This document shows, piece by piece, positions 40,701 to 50,400 of a stretch of 64,000 nt of DNA (positions are counted from its first letter, which is position 1; each line of letters begins with the position of its first letter). The notes under the pieces are model-generated. The model made no database searches. It saw only the letters and a list, made by a program, of their open reading frames with translations, and had not been told where the DNA came from. This stretch comes from Hymenobacter metallilatus (GTDB lineage Bacteria; Bacteroidota; Bacteroidia; Cytophagales; Hymenobacteraceae), in contig NZ_RWIS01000004.1 of the NCBI RefSeq assembly GCF_003944705.1, forward strand, positions 186,001-250,000, given 5' to 3'. The translations under genes were made by a program, and so were the position numbers.

Positions 40701-42051
40701 TAATCTTCTGGCTCAGGTCGCCTTTAGCTACGGCCGTGGCTACGTTAGCAATGTCCCGCACCTGCAAAGTCAGGTTCGAGGCCATGTAGTTTACGTTGTC
40801 GGTCAGCTCTTTCCACACGCCGGCCACGTTCGGCACGACGGCCTGGCCGCCGAGGCGGCCTTCGGTGCCTACTTCCTGGGCCACGCGGGTTACCTCGCCG
40901 GCGAACAGGTTGAGCGAGTCCACCATCTGGTTCAGGTTCTGCTTGAGTTGCAGCAGCTCGCCCTTCACGTCCACGGTAATCTTCTGCGTCAGGTCGCCTT
41001 TGGCTACGGCCGTGGCCACGTTGGCAATGTCCCGCACCTGCAAGGTCAGGTTCGAGGCCATCGTGTTTACGTTATCCGTCAACTGCTTCCACACGCCACC
41101 TACATTGGGTACCGAAGCCTGGCCGCCCAGTTTCCCCTCGGTGCCCACTTCCTGGGCCACGCGGGTTACCTCGCCGGCGAACAGGTTGAGCGAGTCCACC
41201 ATCTGGTTCAGGTTCTGCTTGAGTTGCAGCAGCTCGCCCTTCACGTCCACGGTAATCTTCTGCGTCAGGTCGCCTTTGGCTACGGCCGTGGCCACGTTGG
41301 CAATGTCCCGTACCTGAGAAGTCAGGTTCGAGGCCATATAGTTTACGTTGTCGGTGAGGTCCTTCCAGATACCGCCGACGTTGGGCACACTAGCCTGACC
41401 ACCGAGTTTCCCCTCAGTGCCTACTTCCTGGGCCACGCGGGTTACTTCGCCGGCGAACAGGTTGAGGTTGTCAATGGTCTTGTTGATGGTTTCGGCCATC
41501 ACCTTAAAGTCGCCTGACACCGGAATCTGGAAAGTTTCGTCCAGATTGCCTTTGCTGATGTTCTTGAGCACCTTGCCCACTTCCAACACCGGCACGGCAA
41601 TGCTATCAACCAGGCCGTTGATATTATTGATCATGTCGCGCCAGAAGCCCGCCGCATTTTCGCCGGAAGCCCGAGCTTTGAGGTTACCCTCTACTCCGGC
41701 CACTTTGGAGATGCGCGACACTTCGCCTCCTACCCCGCCAATCATCTCCACCATGGAGTTGTAGGCCTCGGCTATTTCGGCAAAGATGTCATCGTTCTGC
41801 TTGGTCAGGCGCACCGACACGTCGCCTTTTTTAAAGGCGTCGAGGGCATACAGCACCCGATTCAGCTGGTCGTTGATGTAGTCAGGGTCCTGGGCAGCAT
41901 ATTTTCCGTTGGCTTCCCCACGTTTGCGCGTGTGGTTGCCATTGGAGGGAGCCGAAGCAGTTGCGTTGCTTTTTGCAACAGCACTAGCAGGAGCAGAAGG
42001 GGCCGCGGGGGAAGCCGGGCTGGTGGTTTTGGGCGTCTTAGCTGAAGCCAT
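37711..42051 (-). CDS. Soluble methyl-accepting chemotaxis protein with a tandem HAMP array
   Basis: The protein has 1446 residues from the ATG at 42051. No transmembrane segment or ligand-binding domain is seen. Residues 1-55 are Ala/Ser-rich and probably disordered. HAMP units start near residue 60. Eight 92-residue units that differ at few positions cover residues 197-932, each like [18 protein letters not shown] then [21 protein letters not shown] diverged unit precedes them and one follows (933-1024). The unit length matches the 90-residue HAMP repeats of fungal Nik1-type kinases. The methyl-accepting domain covers about 1030-1310, with the hairpin tip [20 protein letters not shown]. After an [10 protein letters not shown] stretch comes a basic Ala/Pro/Arg/Lys tail of about 130 residues. 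It is the first gene of the che operon and should signal from the cytoplasm. Confidence 0.93.
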   Translation of the reverse strand: MASAKTPKTTSPASPAAPSAPASAVAKSNATASAPSNGNHTRKRGEANGKYAAQDPDYINDQLNRVLYALDAFKKGDVSVRLTKQNDDIFAEIAEAYNSMVEMIGGVGGEVSRISKVAGVEGNLKARASGENAAGFWRDMINNINGLVDSIAVPVLEVGKVLKNISKGNLDETFQIPVSGDFKVMAETINKTIDNLNLFAGEVTRVAQEVGTEGKLGGQASVPNVGGIWKDLTDNVNYMASNLTSQVRDIANVATAVAKGDLTQKITVDVKGELLQLKQNLNQMVDSLNLFAGEVTRVAQEVGTEGKLGGQASVPNVGGVWKQLTDNVNTMASNLTLQVRDIANVATAVAKGDLTQKITVDVKGELLQLKQNLNQMVDSLNLFAGEVTRVAQEVGTEGRLGGQAVVPNVAGVWKELTDNVNYMASNLTLQVRDIANVATAVAKGDLSQKITVDVKGELLQLKQNLNQMVDSLNLFAGEVTRVALEVGTDGKLGGQASVPNVAGVWKELTDNVNNMASNLTLQVRDIANVATAVARGDLSQKMTVDVKGEILELKNILNQMVDSLNIFGDEVTRVAREVGTEGRLGGQASVPRVGGTWKELTDNVNTMASNLTSQVRDIANVATAVAKGDLTQKMTVDVKGEILDLKNILNQMVDSLNIFAGEVTRVAREVGTEGILGGQANVPSVSGTWKDLTDNVNTMASNLTSQVRDIANVATAVARGDLSQKVTVNVRGELLQLKENLNQMVDSLNTFGDEVTRVAREVGTEGRLGGQAVVPNVRGTWKDLTDNVNFMAASLTSQVRDIANVTSAVARGDLSQKVSVDVKGELLDLKDNINQMVDSLNVFAGEVTRVALEVGTEGRLGGQANVPNVSGVWKDLTDNVNTMAANLTTQVRGLVKVVTAVSQGDLTQKLTLEAKGEVADLADTINRMVDDLNRLASEVSRVARVAGGEGKLTERATVTDVSGSWKELVDTLNALIESIASPVLEVSRVVRAISEGDLQQQVEIETTGDIRAMADALNLAVDNLNELLGEINESSQIVGESSEEMVVKGQEMSRVTVDVALAMQQMAEGAQNQALKTDQAFKLIEEIMQATKETAGKADVGIKAAILGEQTSQLGLKTVAEVVKNMEEISNAAAQTSKTIEVLSTRSGEISKSLGVITDIAAQTNLLALNAAIEAARAGEAGRGFAVVAEEIRKLAEGSRKSAGEIATLVEDVKKDTTSAASAISTMEGRVLKGKNATFEASSAFKNIATSSGETLRTSRDILTATEVQKTSIGDVVKYVEEVVAIAEQTASGTQQVASTAKQLSTSMQELTTSSQKLTDIADDLQLGLSAFQLMEDLEPEPEPEPEPIRRRALGNRTTARPTAAAATPARRRPAAAQAPEAPAAPAKKRVSRRSPEVALPTPETTPSEGKEARPTAKARRAPKTAPEPVVEAPASATRTAKRKAK
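39256..41463 (-). repeat. Eight tandem 276-bp repeats inside the MCP gene
   Basis: Eight consecutive 276-base units encode the 92-residue HAMP repeats. Long blocks are almost identical in DNA (for example around AGCGAGTCCACCATCTGGTT), so the array could gain or lose units by recombination and could be misassembled in short-read data. A more diverged ninth unit follows at 38980-39255. Confidence 0.9.
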
Positions 42052-42129
42052 ACACAAGGAAAGGTGGCGGGGCCTGCGAGAAGAAGGCGATGCTCAAACG
42101 GGCCGTTGGGAATACGGTTCCGGAACAGA

Positions 42130-42137
42130 CAAAGGTA
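42130..42137 (-). promoter_or_regulatory. -7 box of the chemosensory operon (TACCTTTG)
   Basis: TACCTTTG on the minus strand matches TAnnTTTG. It lies about 80 bases ahead of the MCP start codon, giving a leader of about 70 bases. It is in the divergent region shared with topA. Confidence 0.55.
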
Positions 42138-42304
42138 GCAGATATGCCCATTCCGCTACTATCAAGCGCAAAATCTTATAGAACTTGAATAACTCCCGGA
42201 TACTGAACGGCTTGCCCCTGATTGGCGTTGCTTCGTGTCCTATATACTAAAGGTGTAAGGGACCGATATTTATGGGCTGCCGCAACAAGGCCGGATTATT
42301 CCAG

Positions 42305-42312
42305 CATCTTTG
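42305..42312 (+). promoter_or_regulatory. Possible -7 box of topA (CATCTTTG)
   Basis: CATCTTTG differs from TAnnTTTG only at the first base and lies 70 bases before the topA ATG at 42383. It lies inside the longer open frame, which supports the later start. Confidence 0.4.
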
Positions 42313-42382
42313 CGGCAAAATTCAACTTTTACACTGCGGTGCCCGTTTCCTATCGAAACCGCCTTGTGTACTCCCACCCCCT

Positions 42383-44872
42383 ATGGTCAAGAATCTAGTC
42401 ATCGTCGAATCCCCGGCCAAAGCCAAAACCATCGAAGGTTACCTCGGTAAGGACTTCGTGGTGAAGTCGTCGTTCGGGCACGTGCGCGACCTGCCCAAGG
42501 ATAATAATGCCATTGATATTGCCAATGGCTTCAAGCCTACCTACGTTGTTTCGGCCGACAAGCGGGATATTATCAGCCAGTTGAAGAAGCTGGCCAAGGA
42601 AGCCGAAACCGTATGGCTGGCCAGTGACGATGACCGGGAGGGAGAGGCCATCAGCTGGCACCTGGCCGAAACCCTGAACCTGAGCGGCGGCGACAAAACG
42701 CGCCGGATTGTGTTCCGTGAAATCACCAAAAACGCCATCCTCACGGCCATTGATAACCCCCGGGAAATTGACCTGAACCTGGTAAACGCCCAGCAGGCCC
42801 GCCGGGTGCTCGACCGCCTGGTGGGTTTCGAGCTGAGCCCGGTGCTGTGGAAGAAGGTGAAGGCCGGCCTCTCGGCGGGACGGGTACAAAGTGTGGCCGT
42901 GCGGCTGGTGGTAGAGCGGGAACGGGAAATCAGTCAGTTCAAAACCTCTTCGGCCTACCGCGTGGTAGCGCGTTTCGACGCGGGCCGGGGCGCGGTGCTG
43001 GAAGCCGAGCTGCCTACTCGCTTTAAAACCCGCGAGGAAGCTGAGGCTTTCCTGAGTCGGTGCGTGGGAGCCAGCTACCGCATCGAAAACCTGGAGAAAA
43101 AACCCGGTAAGCGCAGCCCCGCGCCGCCGTTTACCACCTCTACTTTGCAGCAGGAAGCCTCGCGTAAGCTGGGCTTTTCGGTAGCCCAGACCATGAGCGT
43201 GGCCCAGAAGCTCTACGAAGCCGGCCGCATCAGCTACATGCGGACCGACTCGGTGAACCTCTCACAGGATGCCCTGGAAGCGGCCCGGCACGCTATTACG
43301 GCCGCATACGGAGCCGAATATGCCCATACCCGTCAGTTCAAAACCAAAGCCGCCTCGGCCCAGGAAGCTCACGAAGCCATTCGGCCCACCGATTTTGCGC
43401 TGGTAAAAGCCGGCGAGGACTCGCAGGAGCAGCGTCTCTACGACCTGATCCGGAAGCGGGCCCTGGCCTCACAAATGGCCGACGCGGTGATTGAGCGCAC
43501 GGTGGCTACCATCGGCATCAGCACCCAGCCCGGCACTATGCTTACGGCTACCGGCGAGGTTATTACGTTTGAGGGCTTTCTGAAAGCCTACGCCGAAAGC
43601 AAGGACGAGGACGAGCAGGACGACAGCGCTGAATCGTCGTTTTCGCGGGGGCTGCCGCCGCTGAGCGTAGGCCAGCAGCTGCCCCTGCAGCAGCTCCGGG
43701 CCACCGAGCGGTACGCCTCGCCGGCTGCCCGCTACACGGAAGCCTCCCTGGTAAAGAAGCTGGAGGAAATGGGTATTGGGCGGCCTTCCACCTACGCGCC
43801 CACCATCAGCACCATTCAGAAGCGGGGCTACGTGGAGAAGGATACCCGGGAGGGCAAGGAGCGTAAATTCCACGTGCTGACGCTGGATGGAGACGTGGTG
43901 AAAACCGAAATTAAGACTGAAACCTACGGGGCCGACAAAGCCAAGCTGTTTCCGACGGACACGGCCATGGTGGTCAACGACTTTTTGGTGGAACATTTCC
44001 CCGTTATTGTGGACTACCAGTTCACGGCCAAGGTGGAGGACGAGTTTGACCGCATTGCCGACGGACAGGAGCAGTGGACCGATATGCTGGCGGGCTTCTA
44101 CGGCACCTTCCACGAAACCGTGGAGCGGGGCCAGAACATTGAGCGCAACACCTTGGGCAGCAACCGGGAAATCGGTACCCACCCCGAAACCGGCCAGAAG
44201 CTGACGGCCCGCCTTGGCCGCTTCGGGCCTTACGTGCAGATTGAGCCGCTGGAAGGCGCTCCGGAAGGCGAAAAAGCCGTGTACGCCAGTCTGCGGAAAG
44301 GGCAGTTTATCGAGAGCATCACGCTGGAGGAAGCCCTGGACCTGTTCAAGCTACCCCGCATTGTGGGCTCGTTCGAGGATAAGGACATGACGGCGGCCCT
44401 GGGTCGGTTCGGGCCCTACATCCGTCACGACAGCAAGTTTTATTCGCTCACCAAGGAGCAGGACCCGCACACCATCACGGCCCAGGAGGCCATTGCGCTG
44501 ATTGAAGCCAAGCGCAAAGCCGACTCGGAGCGCCTGATCAAATCCTTCCCTGAAAACCCCGAGGTGCAGGTGCTCAACGGTCGGTTTGGGCCGTACATCG
44601 TGGCCGGGAAGAAGAATGTGAAGATTCCGAAGGGAGAGGAACCCGCTGACCTCACGCTGGAGCGGTGCCTGGAGCTGGCCGAAGCTACGCCCGACAAGCC
44701 GGCCAAAGGCGGCCGCTTCGCCAAAAAAGCCGCACCTGCCGCCGATAAAACCGATAAGGCTGATACACCCGCCAAAAAGCCCGCGGCGGCTAAAAAGCCG
44801 GCGGCGAAGAAAGCAGCCACGAAGAAGACGGCCGGTACCGCGGCCAAAAAGACCACTGGCAAGGTCAAGTAA
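42383..44872 (+). CDS. topA: DNA topoisomerase I
   Basis: The protein has 829 residues from the ATG at 42383 (MVKNLVIVESPAKAKTIEGY). It relaxes negative supercoils through a 5'-phosphotyrosine link. The Toprim domain has VIVESPAKAKT and LASDDDREGEAISWHLAETL. The catalytic Tyr is in RISYMRTDSVNLSQDAL. Later come the C-terminal strand-passage repeats, of the zinc-less kind (GRFGPYVQIEPLEGAPEGEK; GRFGPYIRHDSKFYSLT; NGRFGPYIVAGKKNVKIPKG). Cys-type zinc fingers are absent. The final 70 residues form a Lys/Ala/Pro/Thr tail (KKPAAAKKPAAKKAATKKTA) like histone H1. It is divergent from the che operon. gyrB, its opposing enzyme, is also in this window. Confidence 0.96.
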   Translation: MVKNLVIVESPAKAKTIEGYLGKDFVVKSSFGHVRDLPKDNNAIDIANGFKPTYVVSADKRDIISQLKKLAKEAETVWLASDDDREGEAISWHLAETLNLSGGDKTRRIVFREITKNAILTAIDNPREIDLNLVNAQQARRVLDRLVGFELSPVLWKKVKAGLSAGRVQSVAVRLVVEREREISQFKTSSAYRVVARFDAGRGAVLEAELPTRFKTREEAEAFLSRCVGASYRIENLEKKPGKRSPAPPFTTSTLQQEASRKLGFSVAQTMSVAQKLYEAGRISYMRTDSVNLSQDALEAARHAITAAYGAEYAHTRQFKTKAASAQEAHEAIRPTDFALVKAGEDSQEQRLYDLIRKRALASQMADAVIERTVATIGISTQPGTMLTATGEVITFEGFLKAYAESKDEDEQDDSAESSFSRGLPPLSVGQQLPLQQLRATERYASPAARYTEASLVKKLEEMGIGRPSTYAPTISTIQKRGYVEKDTREGKERKFHVLTLDGDVVKTEIKTETYGADKAKLFPTDTAMVVNDFLVEHFPVIVDYQFTAKVEDEFDRIADGQEQWTDMLAGFYGTFHETVERGQNIERNTLGSNREIGTHPETGQKLTARLGRFGPYVQIEPLEGAPEGEKAVYASLRKGQFIESITLEEALDLFKLPRIVGSFEDKDMTAALGRFGPYIRHDSKFYSLTKEQDPHTITAQEAIALIEAKRKADSERLIKSFPENPEVQVLNGRFGPYIVAGKKNVKIPKGEEPADLTLERCLELAEATPDKPAKGGRFAKKAAPAADKTDKADTPAKKPAAAKKPAAKKAATKKTAGTAAKKTTGKVK

Positions 44873-44901
44873 CTTCTCTAAGTTGCTGCCTTTATATTTG
44901 A

Positions 44902-44933
44902 AAAAGCCTCAACCCCGCGTTGGGGCTTTTTTA
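44902..44933 (+). terminator. Terminator after topA
   Basis: AAGCCTCAA pairs with TTGGGGCTT (one T-G pair) around CCCCGCG, followed by TTTTTTAT. It begins 29 bases after the topA stop codon. Confidence 0.8.
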
Positions 44934-45005
44934 TGCGCCAGCCTATCAAATACCACTGCCATATCCTCGTTATTACAGCTGTTTTTTTACCACTGTATCT
45001 GAGCT

Positions 45006-45890
45006 ATGCAACACTTTATTCTGCCGCTGGTCATACTACTGGGCTGCACCGCTGCCCCGGCCGAAACGGCTATTGTTGCTTCCTCCTATTCCCCGGAAGC
45101 ACCACCCCAGGCAACCGAGTATGCTTGGCGGCTAACCAACCGTTATAACCCGCGCCAAACCGTAGGTGCCCGGTTTGCACCACCAGCCGGCTACCAGCGG
45201 GTGGCAGTACAACCGCGGAGCTTTGGAAACTGGCTGCGCAATCTGCCTCTGCTGCCACCCGGCACGCCCGTGAAACTGTATAACGGGCAGCTAAAAGACC
45301 GGCAGGACGTGCACGCCGCCGTGCTGGATATTGACGTGGGCCCGCGAGACTTGCAGCAGTGCGCCGACGCCGTTATCCGGCTGCGGGCCGAGTACCAGTT
45401 TAACCAGGACCCCAATCAAGTGCATTTCCACCTGACCAGCGGCGACGACGTGCGGTTTCAGAACTGGTACTCAGGAAGAGGCTTCCGGGTAGTGGGCAAT
45501 GCAGTGGAAGCAGCTCCGCGCCCCGTGGAGGCACCTACGCACGCTACGTTCCGCCGCTACCTCGACCAGATTTTTACCTATGCTGGCACCCTTTCCCTGA
45601 GCAAAGAACTGGAGCCCAGGCCCCTGGCCCAGGCGCAGCCCGGCGACGTGCTGATTCGGGGTGGCTCGCCGGGCCACGCGGTGCTGGTGCTGGATGTGGC
45701 CGTGCAGCCCGCCACCGGCCGCCGCGTGGCGCTGCTGGCCCAGAGCTACATGCCGGCCCAGCAAATTCACGTGCTGAAAAACGGCTGGAATACTAGCGGC
45801 CTCGGGGCTTGGTTTCTGCTGGACCCCGGTGCCGCGCAGGTAAGCACCCCGGAATGGACATTCCGGCGTGAGGAATTGAAGCGGTTTTGA
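45006..45890 (+). CDS. DUF4846 family lipoprotein
   Basis: The protein has 294 residues. A short signal ends with ILPLVILLGCTAAPA, a lipobox. The DUF4846 domain fills the rest: ATEYAWRLTNRYNPRQTVGA, RFAPPAGYQRVAVQPRSFGN, WLRNLPLLPPGTPVKLYNGQ, DIDVGPRDLQQCADAVIRLR, and AGTLSLSKELEPRP. The segment PGDVLIRGGSPGHAVLVLDV resembles the His-containing part of cysteine-peptidase-like folds, but a catalytic Cys is not evident. Family function is unknown. It is a single gene with the topA terminator upstream and cobB about 130 bases downstream. Confidence 0.85.
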   Translation: MQHFILPLVILLGCTAAPAETAIVASSYSPEAPPQATEYAWRLTNRYNPRQTVGARFAPPAGYQRVAVQPRSFGNWLRNLPLLPPGTPVKLYNGQLKDRQDVHAAVLDIDVGPRDLQQCADAVIRLRAEYQFNQDPNQVHFHLTSGDDVRFQNWYSGRGFRVVGNAVEAAPRPVEAPTHATFRRYLDQIFTYAGTLSLSKELEPRPLAQAQPGDVLIRGGSPGHAVLVLDVAVQPATGRRVALLAQSYMPAQQIHVLKNGWNTSGLGAWFLLDPGAAQVSTPEWTFRREELKRF

Positions 45891-46020
45891 AACTGTTGCC
45901 CGCGCTGTAGCTTGCACCGGATGCCGCGTTGCATGGCTGGAATACAGTGAATGGCTGCGCCGCACCTTATTTATCTAAAAACCTAAACCAGCATAGGCTG
46001 CCGCTTGTGCTACTCACAAT

Positions 46021-46713
46021 ATGAAAAAGAAACTGGTGGCCCTGACCGGGGCTGGTATATCGGCGGAAAGCGGCCTGGCCACGTTTCGGGCCACCGATGG
46101 ACTCTGGGAAAACCACCGTATTGAGGACGTGGCCACGCCGGAGGGCTGGGCGAAAAACCCGGAGCTGGTGCTGGAATTTTACAACCAGCGCCGCGCCGCC
46201 GCCCGGGCCGCTCAGCCCAACGCCGGCCATCTGGCCCTGGCCGAGCTGGAAAAAGATTTTGAGGTAGTGGTGGTTACCCAGAACGTGGACGACCTGCACG
46301 AGCGGGCCGGCTCCTCCCGCGTCATTCACCTGCACGGCCAGCTGTTCCAGAGCCGCAGCTCCTACTTCGAGCACTTGGTGTATCCTCTGGAAACTGACCG
46401 GATTGAGTTGGGCGAGCTGTGCGAAAAGGGTCATCAGCTCCGGCCCAACATTGTGTGGTTCGGGGAGGCCGTACCGCTGATGGAGCGCGCCGCCGAAGAA
46501 GCCGCCACCGCCGACGTATTTCTGGTGGTAGGTACTTCGCTACAGGTATACCCGGCCGCCGGCCTGGTAGACTACGTGCGCCGCGGTACGCCGGTGTACA
46601 TCATTGACCCCAGCCGCCCGCCGGTAACCTCCCGGCCCAACCTGCACTTTATCACCGAGCCTGGCACCACCGGTGTGCCTCGGGTAGCGGCCGAGCTGCG
46701 GCAGGCCAGGTAG
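46021..46713 (+). CDS. cobB: NAD-dependent protein deacylase (sirtuin, CobB class III) lacking the zinc cysteines
   Basis: The protein has 230 residues. Sirtuins remove acyl groups from lysines using NAD. The NAD site GAGISAESGLATFRATDGLW and VVVTQNVDDLHERAG, and the catalytic His in RVIHLHGQLF, are all present. FYNQRRAA carries the Tyr-x-x-Arg pair that class III enzymes such as E. coli CobB use to take succinyl-lysine. The zinc module normally has four Cys; here that region (QSRSSYFEHLVYPLETDRIE, LCEKGHQLRPN) has only one. So the zinc is probably lost while the fold is kept. The C-terminus is normal (VVGTSLQVYPAAGLV). The end overlaps one arm of an inverted repeat. Confidence 0.9.
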   Translation: MKKKLVALTGAGISAESGLATFRATDGLWENHRIEDVATPEGWAKNPELVLEFYNQRRAAARAAQPNAGHLALAELEKDFEVVVVTQNVDDLHERAGSSRVIHLHGQLFQSRSSYFEHLVYPLETDRIELGELCEKGHQLRPNIVWFGEAVPLMERAAEEAATADVFLVVGTSLQVYPAAGLVDYVRRGTPVYIIDPSRPPVTSRPNLHFITEPGTTGVPRVAAELRQAR

Positions 46714-46795
46714 TACGAACCTGGCCGCTCACGCCTTACCATAATAACACTATTCATATTGAGGCACGAACTACCAAGTTCGCGCTACGGCCTGC
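46701..46795. repeat. Imperfect inverted repeat at the end of cobB
   Basis: The left arm (46701-46735, GCAGGCC..GTAGTACGAACCTGG) overlaps the last codons of cobB. The right arm (46763-46795) reads GCACGAACTACCAAGTTCGCGC, itself a small palindrome. The pairing is partial. The right arm looks like a dispersed palindromic element. Confidence 0.55.
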
Positions 46796-46810
46796 TTTTC
46801 CTTCTTTGTA

Positions 46811-47365
46811 ATGGCTTCTATTGTTGGGCATTGCGCATTGGGCGCGACGTTGGGCAAACTGCTGCTGCCAGAGCGCCGCTACTGGCCGTATTGGGTGCTG
46901 GCAGCCGCCTGTGCCTTTCTGCCGGATGCCGATGTCATCGGTTTCAAATTTCACGTGGCCTACGCCAGCCTCTGGGGCCACCGGGGATTGAGTCATTCGT
47001 TGCTGGCGGCAGCAGTGGCAGCTACTGCCCTGACTGGTGGCCTACACTGGCGGCGCCCGGCCCTTATGCCGCCGCTGGGGCGGCTGTGGCTGCTGCTGTT
47101 TCTGGCTACGGCCTCGCACGGCCTGCTCGATGCCATGACCACGGGCGGGGAAGGGGTGGCATTTTTCAGCCCGCTCGACACCACACGGTATTTTTTGGGG
47201 CTGCGGCCCATTGCCGTGTCGCCGATTGGAGTGAAGAAATTTGTGGGCGAATGGGCCGCCCGCGTACTGCGTAGCGAGGTGCAATGGATACTGCTGCCCT
47301 GCGCTCTGCTGCTAGTGGCGCAGTATAGCCTGCGGCGGCTCCGTACAGCCCCGGGTTCCCGCTAA
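46811..47365 (+). CDS. YdjM-like membrane-bound metal-dependent hydrolase family protein
   Basis: The protein has 184 residues. The family (DUF457/YdjM) has conserved His and Asp residues near membrane helices: SIVGHCALGATLGKLLLPER, AACAFLPDADVIGFKFHVAY, GHRGLSHSLLAAAVAA, and FLATASHGLLDAMTTGGEGV. These would bind a metal at the membrane face. Hydrophobic stretches are seen at about 10-25, 55-75, 90-110 and 160-175. In E. coli YdjM is an SOS-regulated membrane protein of unknown chemistry. A LexA site was not searched. The segment FFSPLDTTRYFLGLRPIAVS is typical for the family. Confidence 0.85.
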   Translation: MASIVGHCALGATLGKLLLPERRYWPYWVLAAACAFLPDADVIGFKFHVAYASLWGHRGLSHSLLAAAVAATALTGGLHWRRPALMPPLGRLWLLLFLATASHGLLDAMTTGGEGVAFFSPLDTTRYFLGLRPIAVSPIGVKKFVGEWAARVLRSEVQWILLPCALLLVAQYSLRRLRTAPGSR

Positions 47366-47435
47366 TCAGAAAGTAAAGCCTAGTCAAATCGGAAACCTGG
47401 TTTTCCCGTAGAAGAGGCTTCCATACTCCCCTTCT

Positions 47436-50400
47436 ATGCCCTTTCGTTACACCTACGTGCTGCTGGCCGGTCTGGGCCTGGCGGCTACATTTCCGGCCTT
47501 TGCCCAGTCGCCAGCGCCGGCCCACTCGGTTTTTTTGCTGGGAAACACGGCTACCACCGAGCTGCCGACCAGTCACTTGCAGGCGTTGCGCCGCACCCTG
47601 GAGCAGCAAACCGGCCCGTTTACGGTGGTTCACCTCGGTGATATTGTCGGAAATGAGGGCCTGGGTGGCAAAAAGGACTCGGCCCAGACCGGGCAGACTG
47701 CCCGCGCCGATGCCCTAATTGCCTTGGTGCAGGGCCTGCCCAACGGCAAAATCTACTTCCTGCCCGGCGACAAAGACTGGGCAAATTCCGGCCCCGACGG
47801 CCTGAAGCGGGTGCGGCGGCTGGAGAAGTACATTGAGGAAAAACTACCTGGTCAGAATGCGTTTCTTCCGACCGGGGGCTGCCCGGGGCCCGAAGTGGTA
47901 GACGTTGCGCCCCTGGTGCGGCTGGTGGCTATTAACTCGCCCTGGTGGACGCACCCCTTCGACAAGCCGGAGGCCCCGGATACCGACTGCAAAACCATGA
48001 CGGTGGAGGAGTTTCGGGAGCAGCTGCAGGATGTGCTGGACGAAACCAAGGGCCGCAACGTGCTGCTGGTGGGCCATCAGCCGGTGCTGAGTAACGGCGT
48101 GTACGGGGGCCACATGCCCCTGAGCCGCCACCTGCTGCCGCCCGTGGCCGGCACCGTGTATGCCGCGTACCGCCAGAACGTGGGCTCCCCCCGCGACCTG
48201 GCCAACCCCGCCTACCAGCAGTTCCAGAAGGAAATGCTGAATACCCTGCGTGACCATCCCGGGGCGGTGTACGCCGCCGCTCATGACTTCAGCCTACAGC
48301 TTACGGAGGCGCAGGGCAGCTACCATCTGGTGTCGGGCTCATTTGCCCAAAAGCAGCCTGTGGGTGCCAACCGTGAGTCGCAGTTCAACCGGGCGGAGGA
48401 AGGGTTTTCCCGCCTCGATTACTACGCCGACGGTACCGTTAAAACCGCTTTCTACACGTTTGACGGGGCCGGTACCGGCGCCCGTGAGGCCTATGCAGCC
48501 TTGCTGTTCCGCTCAGCTTGCGGGCCGGAGCAGCAAGGCATTCCTGTAAACTCGTTTATACCAGAGTGCCCCTCGGCCCCCCGAGGCGTAGCCGAAGTCA
48601 AGCCCGATGCCCCGTTTGTAGCCACTCAGACGCTGGCCGCCGGTAAGCAGTACGGCGGCACGGGCGGCTCCCGGTTCTGGCTGGGCAAGCTCTACCGCAC
48701 TTCCTGGACCCAACCGGTGCAGGTACCAACCCTGAACCTGGCTACCGAGAAAGGCGGCCTGCGGGCATTTGGTCGGGGCGGCGGGCGGCAAACCACTTCC
48801 CTTAAGCTGATTGCCGCCGACTCCTCCGAGTACGTGTTCCGGTCCGTGGATAAGGACGTGACCCGCATTCTGCCGCCCGAGCTGCGCCGCTCCGTGGCCG
48901 CCAACGTGCTGCGCGACATCACGCCCACGGCCCACCCCTACTCGGCACTGGTAACGGGCTCGTTGCTGGACAAAACGGATATCCTGCACGCCCGTCCCCG
49001 GCTGTTCGTGCTGCCCGACAACAACCAGCTGGGCCCCTACCGCCCGGAATACGCTGGCCTGCTGGGTACCCTGGAGGACCGCCCCGGCGACCCCAAGCCC
49101 AACCTGCCCGGCTTCGGCGGGGCCGACGAGGTGCGCCGTTCCTTCAGCTTTTTCCGCCAGCTCTACAAGGACAACGACAACCGCATCGACGCCGTGGCCC
49201 TGGCCCATGCCCGGGCCTTCGATATGCTGGTGGCCGACTTCGGCAAGCACGAAGACAACTGGAAATGGGCCGGCTTCAAGGAAGGCAAGAAAACCGTGTA
49301 CCGGCCCATTCCCCGCGACCGGGACCAGTCGTTTACGCTCTGGAACGGGGTCCTGACCTACCTGGCCAACCGGGAGTGGGCCGTGCCCAGCATCGAAGGG
49401 TTTCAGGCGGAGTTCGGCGACCTGAAAAGCCTGAACTGGCCCGCCCGTCACTTGGATAGGTTTCTGCTGCAAAGCCTGAGCCGGGAGCAGTGGCAGCAGG
49501 TGGCGCGCTACATGCAGGAGCGCCTCACGCCCGCCGCCATCGACGAAGCCACCGGCACCCTGCCGCCCGAGCTGAAAACCCTCTCTACGGATGAGCTGAA
49601 CCGCAAACTCAAAGCCCGCCTCCGGGAGCTGCCCAAGGCCCTGGATGAATACTACTTGTTGCTGGCTAAGCGCGTGGACGTGGTGGGCTCCAACAAAGCC
49701 GAAGTATTCCGGGTAAACCGGCAGGCTGATGGCAACGTGCGGGTGCAGATGTTCGATAAGGCCAAGGACGGCGACGAGCCCAATGGCCCCGCCCTCTTCG
49801 ACCGCACGTTCTCCCCCAAAGAAACTGAAGAGGTGAGCCTCTATGGGCTTGATGGCAAGGACATTTTCACCGTAACCGGCGCGGCCCGCAAAAGCGTGTT
49901 GGTGCGCATCATCGGGGGAGATGGGAAAGACCGGATTTCAGATGATTCCCAAGTGAGCGGCCTGCGCACTCTCACCAAAGTGTACGACGTGCCCGATACC
50001 GACCTCAAACTAGGCTCCGAATCCGATAACCGTACTTCCACCCGTCCCAACGTAAACCAGTACAACCGGGAGGAATTTGAGTTTAACGGCTACAAGCCCC
50101 GGGCTACCATCATTGTAAATGCCAACGACGGCATTGGGCTGGGTGCCGGGGTAGATATTGTGCGGCAGGGCTTCCGCAAGCCGGGCTTCAAGAACCTGTA
50201 TTCCTTCGATGTGCGCGGCTCCAGCGGCGGCAACTTCCAGGTTTCCTTGGCTACGCGCCACCGCTATGCATTTGGCAAGTGGGATGTGGGCGCCCGCACC
50301 GAGTACGGCAACTTCTTCCCGTTCTACAATTTCTTCGGCCTGGGCAACAACACCACCAAAGACCAGGACCTGTACGACAATAAGTTCTACAAAGCCCGCT

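Noticed and set aside
39256..41463. Regular repeats that could suggest a CRISPR array
   Set aside because: The 276-base units are coding and in frame, without spacers. They are HAMP repeats.
44893..44900. TATATTTG just after the topA stop codon
   Set aside because: It matches the -7 consensus, but a start from it would fall inside the terminator hairpin at 44902-44933. It is probably chance.
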